Shown here: positions 30,201 to 40,849 of the stretch, piece by piece
Position numbering within the stretch: position 1 is the stretch's first letter
How the letters are laid out: each line of letters opens with the position of its first letter
Assembly (NCBI GenBank): GCA_905147135.1
Contig: LR990051.1
Location: 3,682,463-3,746,462, forward strand
Reading direction: 5' to 3'
DNA length: 64,000 nucleotides
Origin: Blastobasis lacticolella
Lineage: Eukaryota; Arthropoda; Insecta; Lepidoptera; Blastobasidae
Notes under the pieces: generated by a model
Seen by the model: the letters and a program-made list of their open reading frames with translations, nothing else
Databases searched by the model: none
What the model was told of the DNA's origin: nothing
Made by a program: the position numbers and the translations under genes

Positions 30201-33200
30201 GACACTAGTGGCCATAGTGACAGACGACCAAACATACTACGTAATGAACAAATATAGCACTATTTTATCTGTTAATTACCACCCATGGTATATAAATGTT
30301 AAGGTCCAGATAGTACTTTAACAACTTTAAGGCGATTAAAAGATCGGACGTTCCTACCTAAGTACCCTTATCCGTTCATAGCAAAAACGAAAATTAGGTA
30401 TTACCTAGCTAGGATCTTCCATTCCAACAAAGTGAAGGAAGGGCAAAACAAACATTGATTCATCCTTGTGGTGTTAGATAAAGGTTAGGCATTACGACGA
30501 ATTCCATAGTTAGGCTGACGCCTGAGACAATAAACAAAGTAGGCAAGTAGTAGGTAGATACTTTAACGTCATTGCGCTATGCAAAGACGGACATCGCAAG
30601 AGGAAAAACATTTCACATGCCTACGTTACTGTAAGTGCTCCTAGCATTGTGTGTCTAAGTGTTGTTCTGATGACCGTTTGTTTTACAACTATGGCTATAT
30701 GGGTAGTCAGTGTACCCTTATGAAGGTCAAAGCAGATGTGGCCGTATAGTCAGCGTACTATTCTGGAGGCCAAGGCTAAGGACTATACACATTGAAAATG
30801 AATTGAAGTTAGTAAAATTACGCGGTACAGTGTGCATTTACAAGTAATAGGTACAAAGGGTCATAGTATGTTGCTCTAAGGCAGTGACATACCTACCTAT
30901 ACTCGGGATTTCAATGCGAGTTAAGACAACAATCTACATCCACTATCATGGCATACCGCTTCCTCAGAAGACTTCTTGAAGATTCGTGCAGTAGTTCGTC
31001 CCTTACAACAAGTTAGTAGTAGTTGCGCACCCGTTACGGAGCTCCGGCGTGTTTGGAGGACTACCCTCACCATAATCAATCAACAACCCACTAGATATAC
31101 ATGGACAAAACTAGACTTATCGACAAAACGACACTTTTTCCGAGGTTCCTGATGATTCCCTGGGGCCCGATATACAGACAAGAAGGGTTGTAGCCATAAC
31201 TTTCATTGATTTCTATGGTTGTAACATATAACAATCTAATAACTTAAGTATTAATTAAGGATTGAGAGTTGTTCGTGCTAAATAACAGTAGTCTATATTT
31301 GGGTACAGATGGCGCTCTCCTATGGCGATGTCCTAACTGGCAACGGCCGTGCGACGAGCGGTTCTGAGGTCTCCTATTGGTCTAGCGACGTCCGTCGTAC
31401 GACCATGGTCGCATGACCGTCTCCAATTAGGACAGCGCCGATTTCGGCACTTTTACACATAGTACACATATAAATAGTTCTGTAGCGACATCTATCGCTC
31501 CACTAGGGAAACTCAACGATACTCACATTACGAGTACACGAACACAAGGTTGGCAAGCATCCGCACATAGATGGCGCTATCAATCCTGCATCGCGCTAGA
31601 GAAATGTGCCAACTTCCACGGCATATATACAAATTCCGACGATCAACTGTCGGGCCCTTGGTCCCCTGGTCACAACACCCGGCCAGGTGGGTAATTACCC
31701 TTTTCTACCTTCTCCCCATTTTCGCTTGCCAACATTGGCGGCTATCTTATCCTGCACCGTCAAAGTGGTGACCCCGACGTGATCCTTACGTCATCCCTAC
31801 ATTTTCATAGTCGTTAAGCCCACAATTAGCCCGCCTAGACTATATAGCGGCAAATGAGCCCTAAGCACCTACCTCTCCTCCTGACGACCCCCCAGATGTC
31901 CTATTCAGGCAGTAGGGGTTATTCGTAGTCCCCTGCAGTAAGTTCGTGGTCTCCCAGCCGAGGCAGAGCTCCGGCGTGTTGGAGACCAGCATGGGGATGG
32001 CGCCCGCGCGCCGCACCAGCCGCACCGCCTCGCCGTCCGCGAGGGCTACGCGCCCGGCGTGCTCCGGGCAGCCTACTGCGTTGGAGAGGCCTGGTGGCGA
32101 GTATGGGGCTTGGTTAGGGCAGATGAGATCGTTGTGTCGATGTGAATAGCCTGTATGTATGTCTGTAAACTCTTTATTGCTTAATAAACAAGTACATAAT
32201 GGGATTTCTTCCAGCCAACCTTATAGACCCTCTGAAAGGAGATCTAAGAAGCTTGTGATAGTCAACTGCTCCACTCACTCCACTCTCCTTGACGCAATAT
32301 TACCCTATAGGTTTCCGTCCGCGTGGACTACACGTTATTTCACGCGAGTGGGGTAGGGGGGATAAAAAGTGGCCCATGTCAGACCCTAATAAAGCGACCC
32401 AAAAAACTTTTATCCAAATCAATTTATCCATTTAGGCGTAAAGAGGTTACAAACAACATACTATAAATAATTTTGTACCCTAAATGTATGTAAAATCTAG
32501 GTTAAAATCTTACCAGATAAAGAGCAACTCTCCTTCACGCTGCAGGGCACACCAAGTAGAGGTTGGTCCTTTGCCAGCTTCTCCAACGTGCCGTTCTCCC
32601 TGGCTTTGGCCAACAACCGGTCTGCAGCTCTCGCATCCTCCACTGCTGCCCCATACCGTTCATCAACCACCGCGTTTAGGTATGGGTTCACTTCTTTCAC
32701 TCTCCTTATGAATGTGGTCACCACCTCTTCACTCGTTACCTGCGGATGGTGTTATGGTGTTATGACGTGTTATGGTGTACACTGTTGAACCTCAATAAAT
32801 ACAAATAGTCGAATGGTCAGATGGTGACCAAACCCAAAATCCTATTTCTCACACTGCTGTGCTAAAAAATAGCAACCAAAACAATGAATTCTGTACGATA
32901 TAGGTAAGTTTCAGACATAGGTCTCCTGAGCGCCAATACGCCATGTCCTCGGCTTGCCGCATCCATGCAGCATCCAACTTCAGCCTATAGGTCAGTTTTT
33001 AAGGAAGTAATTTGCATCGGCCTTTCAAATTTCGCCTGCGAGTTGCCCGTGCACCCCAAAGAATACCTATGCCCGCTTTGTAGCATGAGGGCTATGTCGA
33101 CCATAAGTGTCTCACTTCAATGCAAATTGAAAAAGCCTGCCGGAATTGTCTCGCTCCCGACATGCCAGGTAGGTTGTACTTCTTCTAAGCGAGAGTGAAT

Positions 33201-33617
33201 ATAGTTCCTAGGCACCTGCCGGGCAACTGAAGCCTTATCGTCAGCTGCATCGTTACCTAACACCAAGTGAGACACCGGTCGTAAGCCCGGTATGTTTTTA
33301 TCGCCTGAGGCACACGGACAGAAGGTCTACCTGACGGAAAAGTGGCCAGAGCCATCCAGAGCGGAGCACATGGAGTAGCGCCTTTCGAGGTGCCCGTAGC
33401 GTTAAGATGCCTTATAGGTATACCTTAATTTGTAAAAAATAGTTACCACTCCATTCCTGATATCCCTGGCCAGCTCAGTGGCACTCTTCAAGAGCAGAGG
33501 TGAAGTGGGCGGCGGGGGAAGATCGCGATGGACGCGCCCTCGAATCCAGAATAAAGGCGCCAGCAGCAGGTTTAGCAGCCGCAACACTATGCCTATTAAC
33601 CGCACGCCGACCTCCAT
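24140..33617 (-). CDS. FAAH2: Fatty-acid amide hydrolase 2-like, ten exons
   Basis: Exons (minus order): 33447-33617, 32514-32739, 31873-32090, 29078-29189, 28380-28558, 25679-25801, 25436-25537, 25135-25302, 24805-24984 and 24140-24241. They give 527 codons with stop, and phases agree at every junction. The enzyme is a membrane amidase-signature serine hydrolase that cleaves fatty-acid amides. Residues 1-30 hold a hydrophobic anchor (VRLIGIVLRLLNLLLAPLFW). The triad is Lys126 (GVPCSVKES), Ser201 (TSGGSSGGEGA) and Ser225 (SDVAGSIRLPA). The 75- and 24-residue spacings equal those of human FAAH2. The C-terminal part carries NGVFLYP, NILGMPATSVPMG and GLPIGIQVIAAP. Human FAAH2 is 532 residues. 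An acceptor (TTCTCTTCAG) sits one base before the ATG, so a non-coding first exon must lie upstream. The protein ends in a short Gln run. Confidence 0.95.
24805..24984 (-). CDS. FAAH2: FAAH2 exon 9
   Basis: Acceptor ATTGCAG. Sixty codons read EKLGDNGVFLYPVCNG and NILGMPATSVPMGLHNG, ending ATACAG before GTGAGT. This is the conserved amidase C-terminal core. Confidence 0.95.
25135..25302 (-). CDS. FAAH2: FAAH2 exon 8
   Basis: Acceptor TTTTACAG precedes CGTGATAGA. Fifty-six codons include LTKSLLGIGSRSLQALGFTL and end ATGACG before GTACGA, phase 0. It is moderately conserved lid sequence. Confidence 0.9.
25436..25537 (-). CDS. FAAH2: FAAH2 exon 7
   Basis: Acceptor TTTACAG. Thirty-four codons read EKFKDLEDSVETSVSVFFSM then KDIPNMLQDPANPK. 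The donor is AAG before GTAACT. Confidence 0.9.
25679..25801 (-). CDS. FAAH2: FAAH2 exon 6
   Basis: Acceptor TTCCAG precedes GTATTC. It encodes FFMTEATNSLALIRVHRKI and continues to about residue 292. The donor is the weak GTACCT, chosen because only it keeps the phase into exon 7. A GTATAC eleven bases earlier would shift the frame into stops. Confidence 0.8.
26336..27093. mobile_element. TIR element, complete copy 1 (FAAH2 intron 5)
   Basis: Bounded by long inverted repeats of about 92 bp at 26336-26427 (TTATCTACACTCATTGCG … CACGCC … AAATTTTAA) and 27002-27093 (TTAAAATTTTATGGACTAGC … CGAGTGTAGATAA). Inside the left end is a second palindrome at 26429-26581 whose arms start at TTTATGCAACTG and meet at CATACGAGGCGTAGCCGAGTATG. 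No open frame of useful length exists, so it is non-autonomous. The superfamily is not recognised. Confidence 0.8.
27094..27753. mobile_element. TIR element, copy 2 (head-to-tail, lacks left TIR)
   Basis: It starts directly where copy 1 ends and repeats the whole interior with few differences, including the head palindrome and the right TIR ending CGAGTGTAGATAA at 27753. The left TIR is absent, as if copies 1 and 2 share the middle TIR. Confidence 0.85.
27763..28318. mobile_element. TIR element, inverted copy 3
   Basis: Reverse complement of copy 2 bases 27094-27649, nearly base for base (GTCGGGCGCCGGGACACGGC, ATACCTAGGATGTCTTTAAC). Both terminal repeats are missing. It ends about 60 bases from the exon 5 donor. 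Copies 2 and 3 form an inverted repeat with arms of about 555 bases and a loop of about 113. Confidence 0.9.
28380..28558 (-). CDS. FAAH2: FAAH2 exon 5
   Basis: Acceptor CATCGCAG. It encodes IISISGHNPYLSDELFPRF, then VVGPMVKKAEDLPLLLNIM, and ends AAC before GTGAGT, phase 0. GPM and R-x-L-x-V-GP are typical of amidase-signature enzymes. Confidence 0.95.
29078..29189 (-). CDS. FAAH2: FAAH2 exon 4 (nucleophile Ser)
   Basis: Acceptor GTCGTCAG. It encodes GALVASAASAFGVSSDVAGS, carrying the acyl-enzyme Ser225, then IRLPAAFCGLLGHKPTP, before GTGAGT, phase 1. Confidence 0.95.
29520..29630 (+). mobile_element. RTE-like 3' tail remnant
   Basis: GGAAGACGGACCCCGGGCC followed by a GAGGATGATG tail resembles the C-terminal ADPG plus ATGATG end of RTE copies at 10445-10635 and 62290-62370. 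Confidence 0.45.
29700..31225. other. FAAH2 intron 3, middle part
   Basis: Intronic DNA with many short GTAGGTA/TACCTAC words but no gene, long repeat or clear element that I can delimit. Confidence 0.4.
31226..31783 (+). mobile_element. LTR plus tRNA-Trp primer-binding site (FAAH2 intron 3)
   Basis: A probable LTR runs from TGTAACATATAAC to CACCGTCA at about 31762, with a TATA-like CATATAAATAG near 31467. Three bases later TGGTGACCCCGACGTGAT at 31766-31783 is complementary to the 3' end of tRNA-Trp, a usual primer site. No gag/pol follows, so the element is a truncated 5' end. Its orientation is antisense to FAAH2, and exon 3 lies about 90 bp further on. Bases 31483-31762 match a second copy at 52745-53028. 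The 5' boundary is approximate. Confidence 0.75.
31873..32090 (-). CDS. FAAH2: FAAH2 exon 3 (cis-Ser of triad)
   Basis: Acceptor TCGCCACCAG. It encodes LVRRAGAIPMLVSNTPELCL, GWETTNLLQGTTNNPYCLNR and TSGGSSGGE with Ser201, and ends GAG before GTAGGT at a codon boundary. Confidence 0.95.
32514..32739 (-). CDS. FAAH2: FAAH2 exon 2 (catalytic Lys)
   Basis: Acceptor CATCCGCAG precedes GTAACGAGTGAAG. It encodes VVTTFIRRVKEVNPYLNAVV, then PLLGVPCSVKESCSLS with Lys126. The donor is TCTG before GTAAGA, phase 1. Confidence 0.95.
33447..33617 (-). CDS. FAAH2: FAAH2 exon 1 of the coding region (membrane anchor)
   Basis: 57 codons from ATG at 33617: a hydrophobic anchor, a basic stretch (IRGRVHRDLPPPP) and TELARDIRNGV. 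The donor is GTG before GTAACT. The base before the ATG directly follows a pyrimidine-rich acceptor (CGTTCTCTTCAG), so this is not the first transcribed exon. Confidence 0.9.
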
Positions 33618-33729
33618 TCTGAAGAGAACGTTTAAGTTAGGTTAGATACCTATACTTAGGGCTTTTCTATTTCTAATGACCGAGTAAGTAACGAGTAGTC
33701 TCATGCTATTTGAAGAACTCTATGATAAA

Positions 33730-34100
33730 GTGCTAAGGAAAGACTTCGGGAGCATTCATTCCACATCTTGCACGAGCGCGGCAAATAGATTCGCAATGCC
33801 CGTATGTTAGTTGAATGCCAGACCTCCAGATAATGTGGATGAAATCCATCCCATCGTCTGAAGGTGTAGTGACGGAAAAGTGACGGAGGCACAGCAGTTC
33901 CTCGGAACATTCCCTGTTGCACAGAAGGTGGAGAATACATAGAGAACCAACGTCTCTCCGGATGCCTAAGGGATTCAAACCGCCTGTGTGTAGGGGATTG
34001 TTGACAATACGAATAGCCCAGCGTTGGATATGTTGGACCAGCCCCACCAGCAGGTGGGAGCTGTACTCGATATGGGGAAAACCTGTGTTTTGTAGAGCAA
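33730..34100 (-). mobile_element. CR1/jockey-like LINE fragment upstream of FAAH2
   Basis: The minus strand reads VQHIQRWAIRIVNNP, LGIRRDVGSLCILHLLCNRE and CSEELL, the post-RT region seen also at 22735-23110. It has frameshifts and starts about 110 bp upstream of the FAAH2 start codon. Confidence 0.75.
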
Positions 34101-35140
34101 AAGTCGATGCCCCGGTATGATATGTGAGAATGATAATACTTTAGGATTTTTAAAACTAACTGTCAAAACATTGGTCCTTTTTTGCCATTTCAACTGGAAA
34201 GTATAGTGTCATAAAGTCACGATCACGACTGATCTCAATCTCTATTTAAATCAATATCATAACAAGGAACACAAATATTCTAGTAACCAAGTCGACATGT
34301 TGTTCATATTCCACTAGTTTGCCCAAATAACTTCTATTTACAGAACATAAGTGGCCGTGAATATCGATTTTATTTAAGCGTGTAACTGCTCCGCTGGAAG
34401 GTGACGGGTGATGGCCTAATAAATAAATCAGACAGTGTGTGACTGTAGGTACTTACTTACATAATTGCTTCGAAATTCAGAAATTTATTTTGGGTTCCAG
34501 TTTCAATGAAGTTAGCCTGTGGGTTAAGTATTCTCTTGAGGTTGAGGTTGATTACGTAAGTTTGATTAGAACAGTGATTACTCTGGAATTTACAGTTTAA
34601 TGAGTACCTAAATGAGAACTTGAATTAATTTCCAAGTTTGAGTTGCTTTAACACTAAGTTAAGTGTCTAGGTACTTTTATTGAAAATTATCGTTGACATT
34701 TCTGATTTTTAGCTTTACCAAGAAGCTTTTAAAATTATACCTTTACCAAGTCAAGGAGAGACGGCTTAAAGACGCAATTGTCAACAAAAGCTGGTTATGA
34801 GTGTAAACACTACATGTCAATAGCGTGTTGGTAATGAACGTGTTTGCTGTAAGCCATAGCTATAAGAAGTTCATTAGGTAAGCATGTAACTACGTCGAAG
34901 AATTCAATGTATTTACATACCTATTACACTTTTAGGAAGGAGGTTACTAGCTAGAAATTGAACTTAATAATTTAATGGTTACCTTCACGGTTATGGACTG
35001 GCAATGTTTTTTTGCTCTGTGCCTATCATCATCACTCTAGCGATCAATCCTGACCTCCGCCAGGGTCCACTTTCTTACTCGTGTGAGTAGTCCTAATGTC
35101 CTCAGAGTCCGCTTTCTTTCATTTTATTGAGGTGTTTTCT
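34101..35140. other. AT-rich spacer
   Basis: No open frame with recognisable content and no delimitable repeat. Confidence 0.4.
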
Positions 35141-35149
35141 TTCTACGTG

Positions 35150-35313
35150 CGGCGATTGCCTATCGAAAAGCCGATTCGCAAGAGCCTAGTACATCCTTCA
35201 AGAGGAAGGTTTACCTGTATAATTTATCCCGAAATTCAATGTAGTTCCCGCGGGTACGGGTCTGGAAAGCGAAAATTGAATTTAACGCGGACAAAGTCGC
35301 GGGCAAAAGCTAG
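35150..35313 (+). mobile_element. Helitron-like 3' end
   Basis: Degenerate interior (AAGAGGAAGGTTTACCTGTA) closes with CGCGGACAAAGTCGCGGG, a small hairpin, then CAAAAGCTAG before T. A 3' hairpin followed by CTAG before T is the Helitron signature. A similar end occurs at 59840-59865 and decayed relatives at 36250-36400, 38450-38530, 40690-40850, 44690-45040 and 57290-57305. Confidence 0.45.
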
Positions 35314-35760
35314 TGATCTATAGATATATGGTCAAAGACTTCTATATACTTGCATATAGTATTTAATTAGTCGCCTTGTAGGTAGGTACGTACGTACGGT
35401 ATCAATATTGTAGTCTGCTCAGACTGGACCAAAGAGTTTGGGTCTCGACACTACACACATTGGATATTCGAAGTGAAAAAAATTGTACAATGCAGACACA
35501 CATTTTCCGAAAAGAACGATTATGCAATATGTATGCTACATATACCTACTTACTTACGATTTGAATATTAAACACGGTACTTAGTTGCATCTATCTCGTA
35601 TTGCCTTAACAGCGGGTAAGTAGGATAATACTGCAGTCGGTAAGTCCATCACGTAGTGGCCCACACGACTTTGCGGTTTCCCTCGAGACCACGTGCGCAG
35701 ACCGTTGCTCATACTTCGTTGGTTAATGGAAGATACGTTGTAATTACTAGTAGGTATTCT

Positions 35761-35957
35761 TCCCCTTACACTCGTGGGTGTCGTACAAGGCGACTAATAT
35801 TTCCTCCATAGGCTGGAAAATGGGCAGCAGCGTTTTTCATTGTTATATTTTTAACACTGCGATCTCCCGCCCGACTGCCAATCGGCAATAACCTCCCCTT
35901 TCGTGAAAGAGGTCCTAACTCCTGCATTGGACTGTTGTGGGATGTGATGATGATGAT
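35761..35957 (+). repeat. GATGAT-tailed dispersed repeat, copy 3
   Basis: Starts at CTTACACTCGTGGGTGTCGT and ends TGTGATGATGATGAT. A middle segment present in copies 1 and 2 is shortened. Confidence 0.75.
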
Positions 35958-36433
35958 TCCGTGAAGGAGTGTGGGTAGGTTTACCTTCCTAAGCTATATA
36001 CAGCTTGTGTTACAAAATTATTCGTAATAATGCCCAAGATTTTGTGTCTATCATCGATGAAATCTAGCTATCGACTGGGATATCCTGACAAAATTATATA
36101 GAATAATAAAGCAGTACCTATCCCACGTTCACTTAGGTTGAGGTATATGGCGTATATGCTCCCAGTTGAGGTTGGTATTCAAATTATAGTGCCTTTCTCT
36201 TTCCATTTATTTAATATATATTTGTAGGTAACATAGTAAGTATAATACAAAGTTGCTTATCGGAGCCTGTCCCTATGTATCTATGTACACTTAGATCTTT
36301 TAAACTACGCAACGGATTAAATGCGGTTTTCAACAATAGATAGAGTAATTCAAGAGGAAGGTTTACAAACAAGAAAAAAGGGTAGGCAGAGGTAAAGCAG
36401 TTTTTTTTTAATAATTGACTAGCCAGGTATTTG

Positions 36434-37110
36434 ACCGTCACCTCACCTGGTGGTAAGTGACGATGCGGCCGGTGATGGAGCATGCCTGTCTAGGAACAGC
36501 CTATTCACTCTAGCCTTGAAGGCATCCAGATTATATTGATCAGGGAACACACTCGCAGGCAACGCATTCCACTCCTTAGCCGTACGCAGTATAAAAGCGG
36601 CTCGTGCGGATAGCTGGAAGATCCACGACATAAGGATGAAGCGCTCGCCCGGATCGCATCTCCTGATGGCGGAAAGGGGCCGGCGGAAAGAGGTTGTGCA
36701 ACTGCTTCGCACACTCTCCGAAGTGCAACCTGTAGAAGACCGACAAACGCGCAACCCTACGCCGATGCTCGAGGCTCTGCAGCTTAGCTTCAATCAACTG
36801 CGGATTACAAATTAATTTCTTTGCACGTTTTTCCACCGAATCCAAAGCAGCCAGTTGGTATTTGGCTGATCCATCCCAGAGGTGGCAGCAGTACTTCATG
36901 AAAGATCGGACTTGTGCTTGATATAACTGAAGCAACTGTCTTGAAGTGAAGTACCGCTTGACCTTCGAGAGGATTCCAAGTTTTTTAGCTGCGGTCTTGG
37001 CTTTTGATTCGATGTACTGTCCAAAGTTGAGATTGGTTGATAGCTCAACACCCAGGAGCTGTAGGTTATCGGTAATTTCCACAGATACGCTCCGGAAAGT
37101 CGGTGCTAGA
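36434..37110 (-). pseudogene. CR1/jockey-type LINE, 3' half
   Basis: The minus strand reads EITDNLQLLGVELSTNLNFG, AKKLGILSKVKRYFTSRQLL, then VRSFMKYCCHLWDG, which is longer than the copy at 2575-3690. After a frameshift it continues ILRTAKEWNALPASVFPDQ and FKARVNRLFLDRH. It is 5'-truncated at about 37110 and is the better-preserved of the two copies. Confidence 0.85.
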
Positions 37111-37340
37111 TGGAATAAAAAGATGGAAAAAAAGATGTACGCGAACGAAGTCGCGGGTCCAAGTGTTAATCATAAATTGTTACCGGATCGGTTCACAGAT
37201 CAGAACTTATAACATCAAAGGGATCATTTACGTAATGTAGGGAGGTAACACAAATACAAAAACAAACTTATCTTATGTCTCTACAGGTACCTACTTTCAC
37301 TGGCTTCGTCAGAAAAATAATTATGTTTAGTCTTTAAGCA

Positions 37341-37568
37341 CAAACCCCTTACACTCGCGGGTGTCGTACGAGGCGACTTATGTTTTCAAGACCAAAGATC
37401 TAGAGTCTCTGTAGGCTGAAAAACGGGCAGCAGCGTTTTCCATTGTTATATTTACAACACTGCGATCTCCAACCCGCCTGCCAAGCGTGGAGATTATGGC
37501 AATAACCTTCCCTTTCGTGGGAGAGGCCCTAAGTCCTGCAGTGGACTGTTGATGGGCTGTGATGATGA
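37341..37568 (+). repeat. GATGAT-tailed dispersed repeat, copy 4
   Basis: Shares CCAACCCGCCTGCCAAGCG, GGAGATTATGGCAATAACCT and the closing GGGCTGTGATGATGA with copies 1 and 2. Confidence 0.8.
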
Positions 37569-40349
37569 GTCTTTAAGCTATCATCCTTGGCTATTGTTAC
37601 CACTGTTATGATAACATCCCGAATATATCAGCCCATCTATAATAACAACCCGAGTATAGCAGCTCATTATCATTTCATAGCAGCTAGCATTGTTTTTATT
37701 TCTGTTCTGAAATACGAAACGAATTGTTATATTATCACCTAGGTTAAGCTATGAATATGGTTTCAGGTGTACCTACCCATCCAGTTACTATCTACTGCGT
37801 GGCTCGGAGCTTTATTTACCTTGGTTTTTGATTGCATTTCCATGGAATTGAATCTCGTTAAAATGTTGGGTGAAATTACTCTGTCGAAAATTCGGTAGTT
37901 CATTCTGTAGCCTTTGTAAGTACATTGAATTTTCAGTGGAATTCATTGAAACTGTCTTCATTTCAACGGTTAAATAAATATACGTTTCAATGAACGTTTC
38001 AAAACGTGGAAATTCATAGAAAATTCAAAGCAGCTTTTTTACAACGTTAAAACAAATAAACGTTGTAGTACGTGGAAATCTACTGAAAATTCAAAGGCTC
38101 TTATTTCACGTAAAACGAAATGTTATGAAATAAATTTTCTAGGTATTATAAGTTCTAATTGCCTATGGAAATCTTCACGAAAACAGCTCGAAACAGGCTA
38201 TCGTAGACTTAAGCCCCCTCCATGTTACTCCATTCACTCAAAACGACTATTTTGTTATGCATTGTTTTCGAATCCATGGCGTCCATATAGGCTGCGTGCG
38301 ATACAAAGTTGTCGGACACCTTGAATCTCTTACGTAAGTTCTCTAGGGCAAATTCCGTTTCTGAATACAAAAAAGGACCCACAAATAACTCAATCCAAAA
38401 TAAATAACAAAATAAGGCATTACTCCCTTTCCGCGTCTGTTTTATCCGCTAACTCCTCCAAAAGCACGCAACGGATTTTGATGCGGTTTTCACTACATAT
38501 CATTAGATAATTTGTTGCGGAAGGTTTACAATAGATATGTGTAAGTAGCATTAAGCACGTCGGCACTTTTTTAGTTTGCAAACGGGTGTACTACACTATA
38601 CACTTTCCTGTCCTGTCTATTCCCGATTTCTGCATTCACCCATTTTGTTTTCGCACTGTCTCCACTGTTTGAGGAGGGAAGCAGTAAGGAATATGTTCCT
38701 GCCCAGTTGCGGCACAAAATGCTATAACTTACATAAGTTGTGGCTAAGACACTCCAGCGCAGCTTGTGTGTTTCTCTCTTTGAGTCGCCTCTGTAGGTCC
38801 TGGCTAAACAGGGCCCAGGGGCCCGATCGCCTTACTCAGAGACTCAGAACTCAGATATATCATCACTAGCTCAAACCGCAACTGAGTGAGATGAAGATTC
38901 ATCATCCGATAGCCCAAGACTTGGAGCAGTGGGAATGACTGGTGGGGCTTCCTATGTCGAGCCCGGTGGAACAAAACCAAAACCTGAGGAGCATGAGCTT
39001 CCACAGAGAGCGGCCACATCTAAGACAACGTCGATCAAAGGAACCACGTGGTCATGTGATTCAGGTCACGCAAGCTTGTTTGCCACCTTAGTGGTATAAA
39101 AAAAAACTTTATAGATGCATGTGCAAACAACCTGTGCCGAGGCGTCGCTAGTTTACGTATAATTTGACAAATAAATCAAAGGAAAAGCAGGTTACGAGTA
39201 CACGCCGAGGCTGATGTTCCGTTGAGGTACTTTGCATGCAAATTGTCGGGAAATGGCAAGAGCCATTGTTGAGGCGTGATTGCGGGCGTCTGTCGGGGTT
39301 TTATGGGCCCCAGTAATTTGTGCAGAAATGTGTGTATGGCTTGAATGGATTTGTATTTTGTAGTAGTGCAATCGTTTTCAAGTAGTTTTGAACTCTCACT
39401 TTGATAGACGTCATATCCAAAAGTAAACAGTAAGGAATCGGAATAAGTACAAGGGTCAGGCTCGCATGTACGCAACATTGTGAGATTGTGACAATTTATC
39501 TAATCTATAAAATAAACCGATCTTTGAACGCCTTAATTAGTAACTAGGTATTGTATTAATGAGGAGTTTTCCAGTAGGTATTGATAGTTTGTTTCAAAAA
39601 GCATCAATAGATGGCGCTCCTACAATTTTGGTAATCTTCTTTAAATCTGTATGATGGTGGCAGTGATTTCATGCAGCCAAGCAATACTAAACTTGAAAAT
39701 TAAGTGTTTATGAATATGAACATTTCTGTTAAAGGTTGAACGACGTGTAAAAATAAATATTTATAGAAGTTGGCACTATGTTCCATTATTATTTCAACTT
39801 CTAAAATGGTTGAAAACTATTGACAAATATAATATTATCCAATACAACGTACCCAGTGTTTATATCCTGTTTGCTAAGAACCTATTTCAAGCGATTATCA
39901 ATTGCCAAAATTGTCGGGGCGCCGTCTAGTGAGTGGTTAGGAATGCCTTAGATACCTATTGGAAAACTGCTCATTGCTTTCGTGCAAATTTAAACCACGA
40001 AAATAGCTTATACTGCTTCATAATTTTCGTTTGAATGTTGCAAGAGTCTCGCAGCACCGCTCACTCTAGAAAGTGGCATATCGATTGCAAGAAAGGGTCA
40101 TCATCCCAGCCAACGGTACCCGTGCTGTGTTGTAACCTAGTGGTAGGGCATTGCTTCACTAGAGGTACCTGTGCCTACGATCTTGCATTTACATAATTAA
40201 TGTGGAGTTTTATTCATACAAACCACGAGTTATAAAATTTTATAAACTGTTTTTTTATGCGACTTCGTTTTGGTAAAAGAGCATCCTATGGAAACTCTGG
40301 TTCATACCAATCGTTCGGCGTAGACACAAGGAGGCTGTAGCGTAAAGAG
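37569..40349. other. Repeat-poor spacer, no gene seen
   Basis: Related phrases around 37850-38110 (CAACGTT or AAACGT followed by GTGGAAAT and GAAAATTC) suggest a small degenerate tandem duplication. Open frames at 38576-38869 and 39176-39478 have no recognisable motif, signal or splice structure and are treated as chance. Confidence 0.4.
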
Positions 40350-40606
40350 GTAGAGCTCGTCTAATTTAAAATGACGCGCCGCACTATCGCATTAATGCAC
40401 ACAAGCAAGTTTAAAATATGGACGCAATACATATACAAATGCCGTTGTAATTGGTCATTCAGTTGCCGGTAAGATTCAAACGTCGGAGCACGCGCCGTTC
40501 ATTGGCTCCCACACAGATGAAGTGTCGTTATTAATATTTGCACTCACACATCGAAATCAACTAACTAAGTAGTGGGGCGCGTCATCTTAGACTAGACGAG
40601 CTCTAC
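40350..40606. mobile_element. MITE with 31-bp inverted ends
   Basis: Left end GTAGAGCTCGTCTAATTTAA…GACGCGCC and right end GGCGCGTCAT…ACGAGCTCTAC are inverted copies with few mismatches, 257 bp in total. There is no coding capacity. Confidence 0.8.
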
Positions 40607-40849
40607 CTACGAGTGTGATACTTCAAAATACAAACCAAGTAATACCTAACTATAATTTCTTATTTTGGTGAGATCCGTGTACTAATCTATCTATACAAAG
40701 CCGCAGTCTGGCCCTATGTATATATCTAAGTCCGCTTAAATCTTTTGAACTACGCAACGGATGTTAATGCGGTTTTTAATGATAGATAAGAGGGGTAGGG
40801 GTAGGGTAGGGGTAAGATGCTACGCGAAAGCAGTCGCGTCGGGTCTACT

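Noticed and set aside
38576..39478. Open frames of about 100 codons on both strands
   Set aside because: They overlap nothing recognisable, have no conserved motif and no supporting splice sites.
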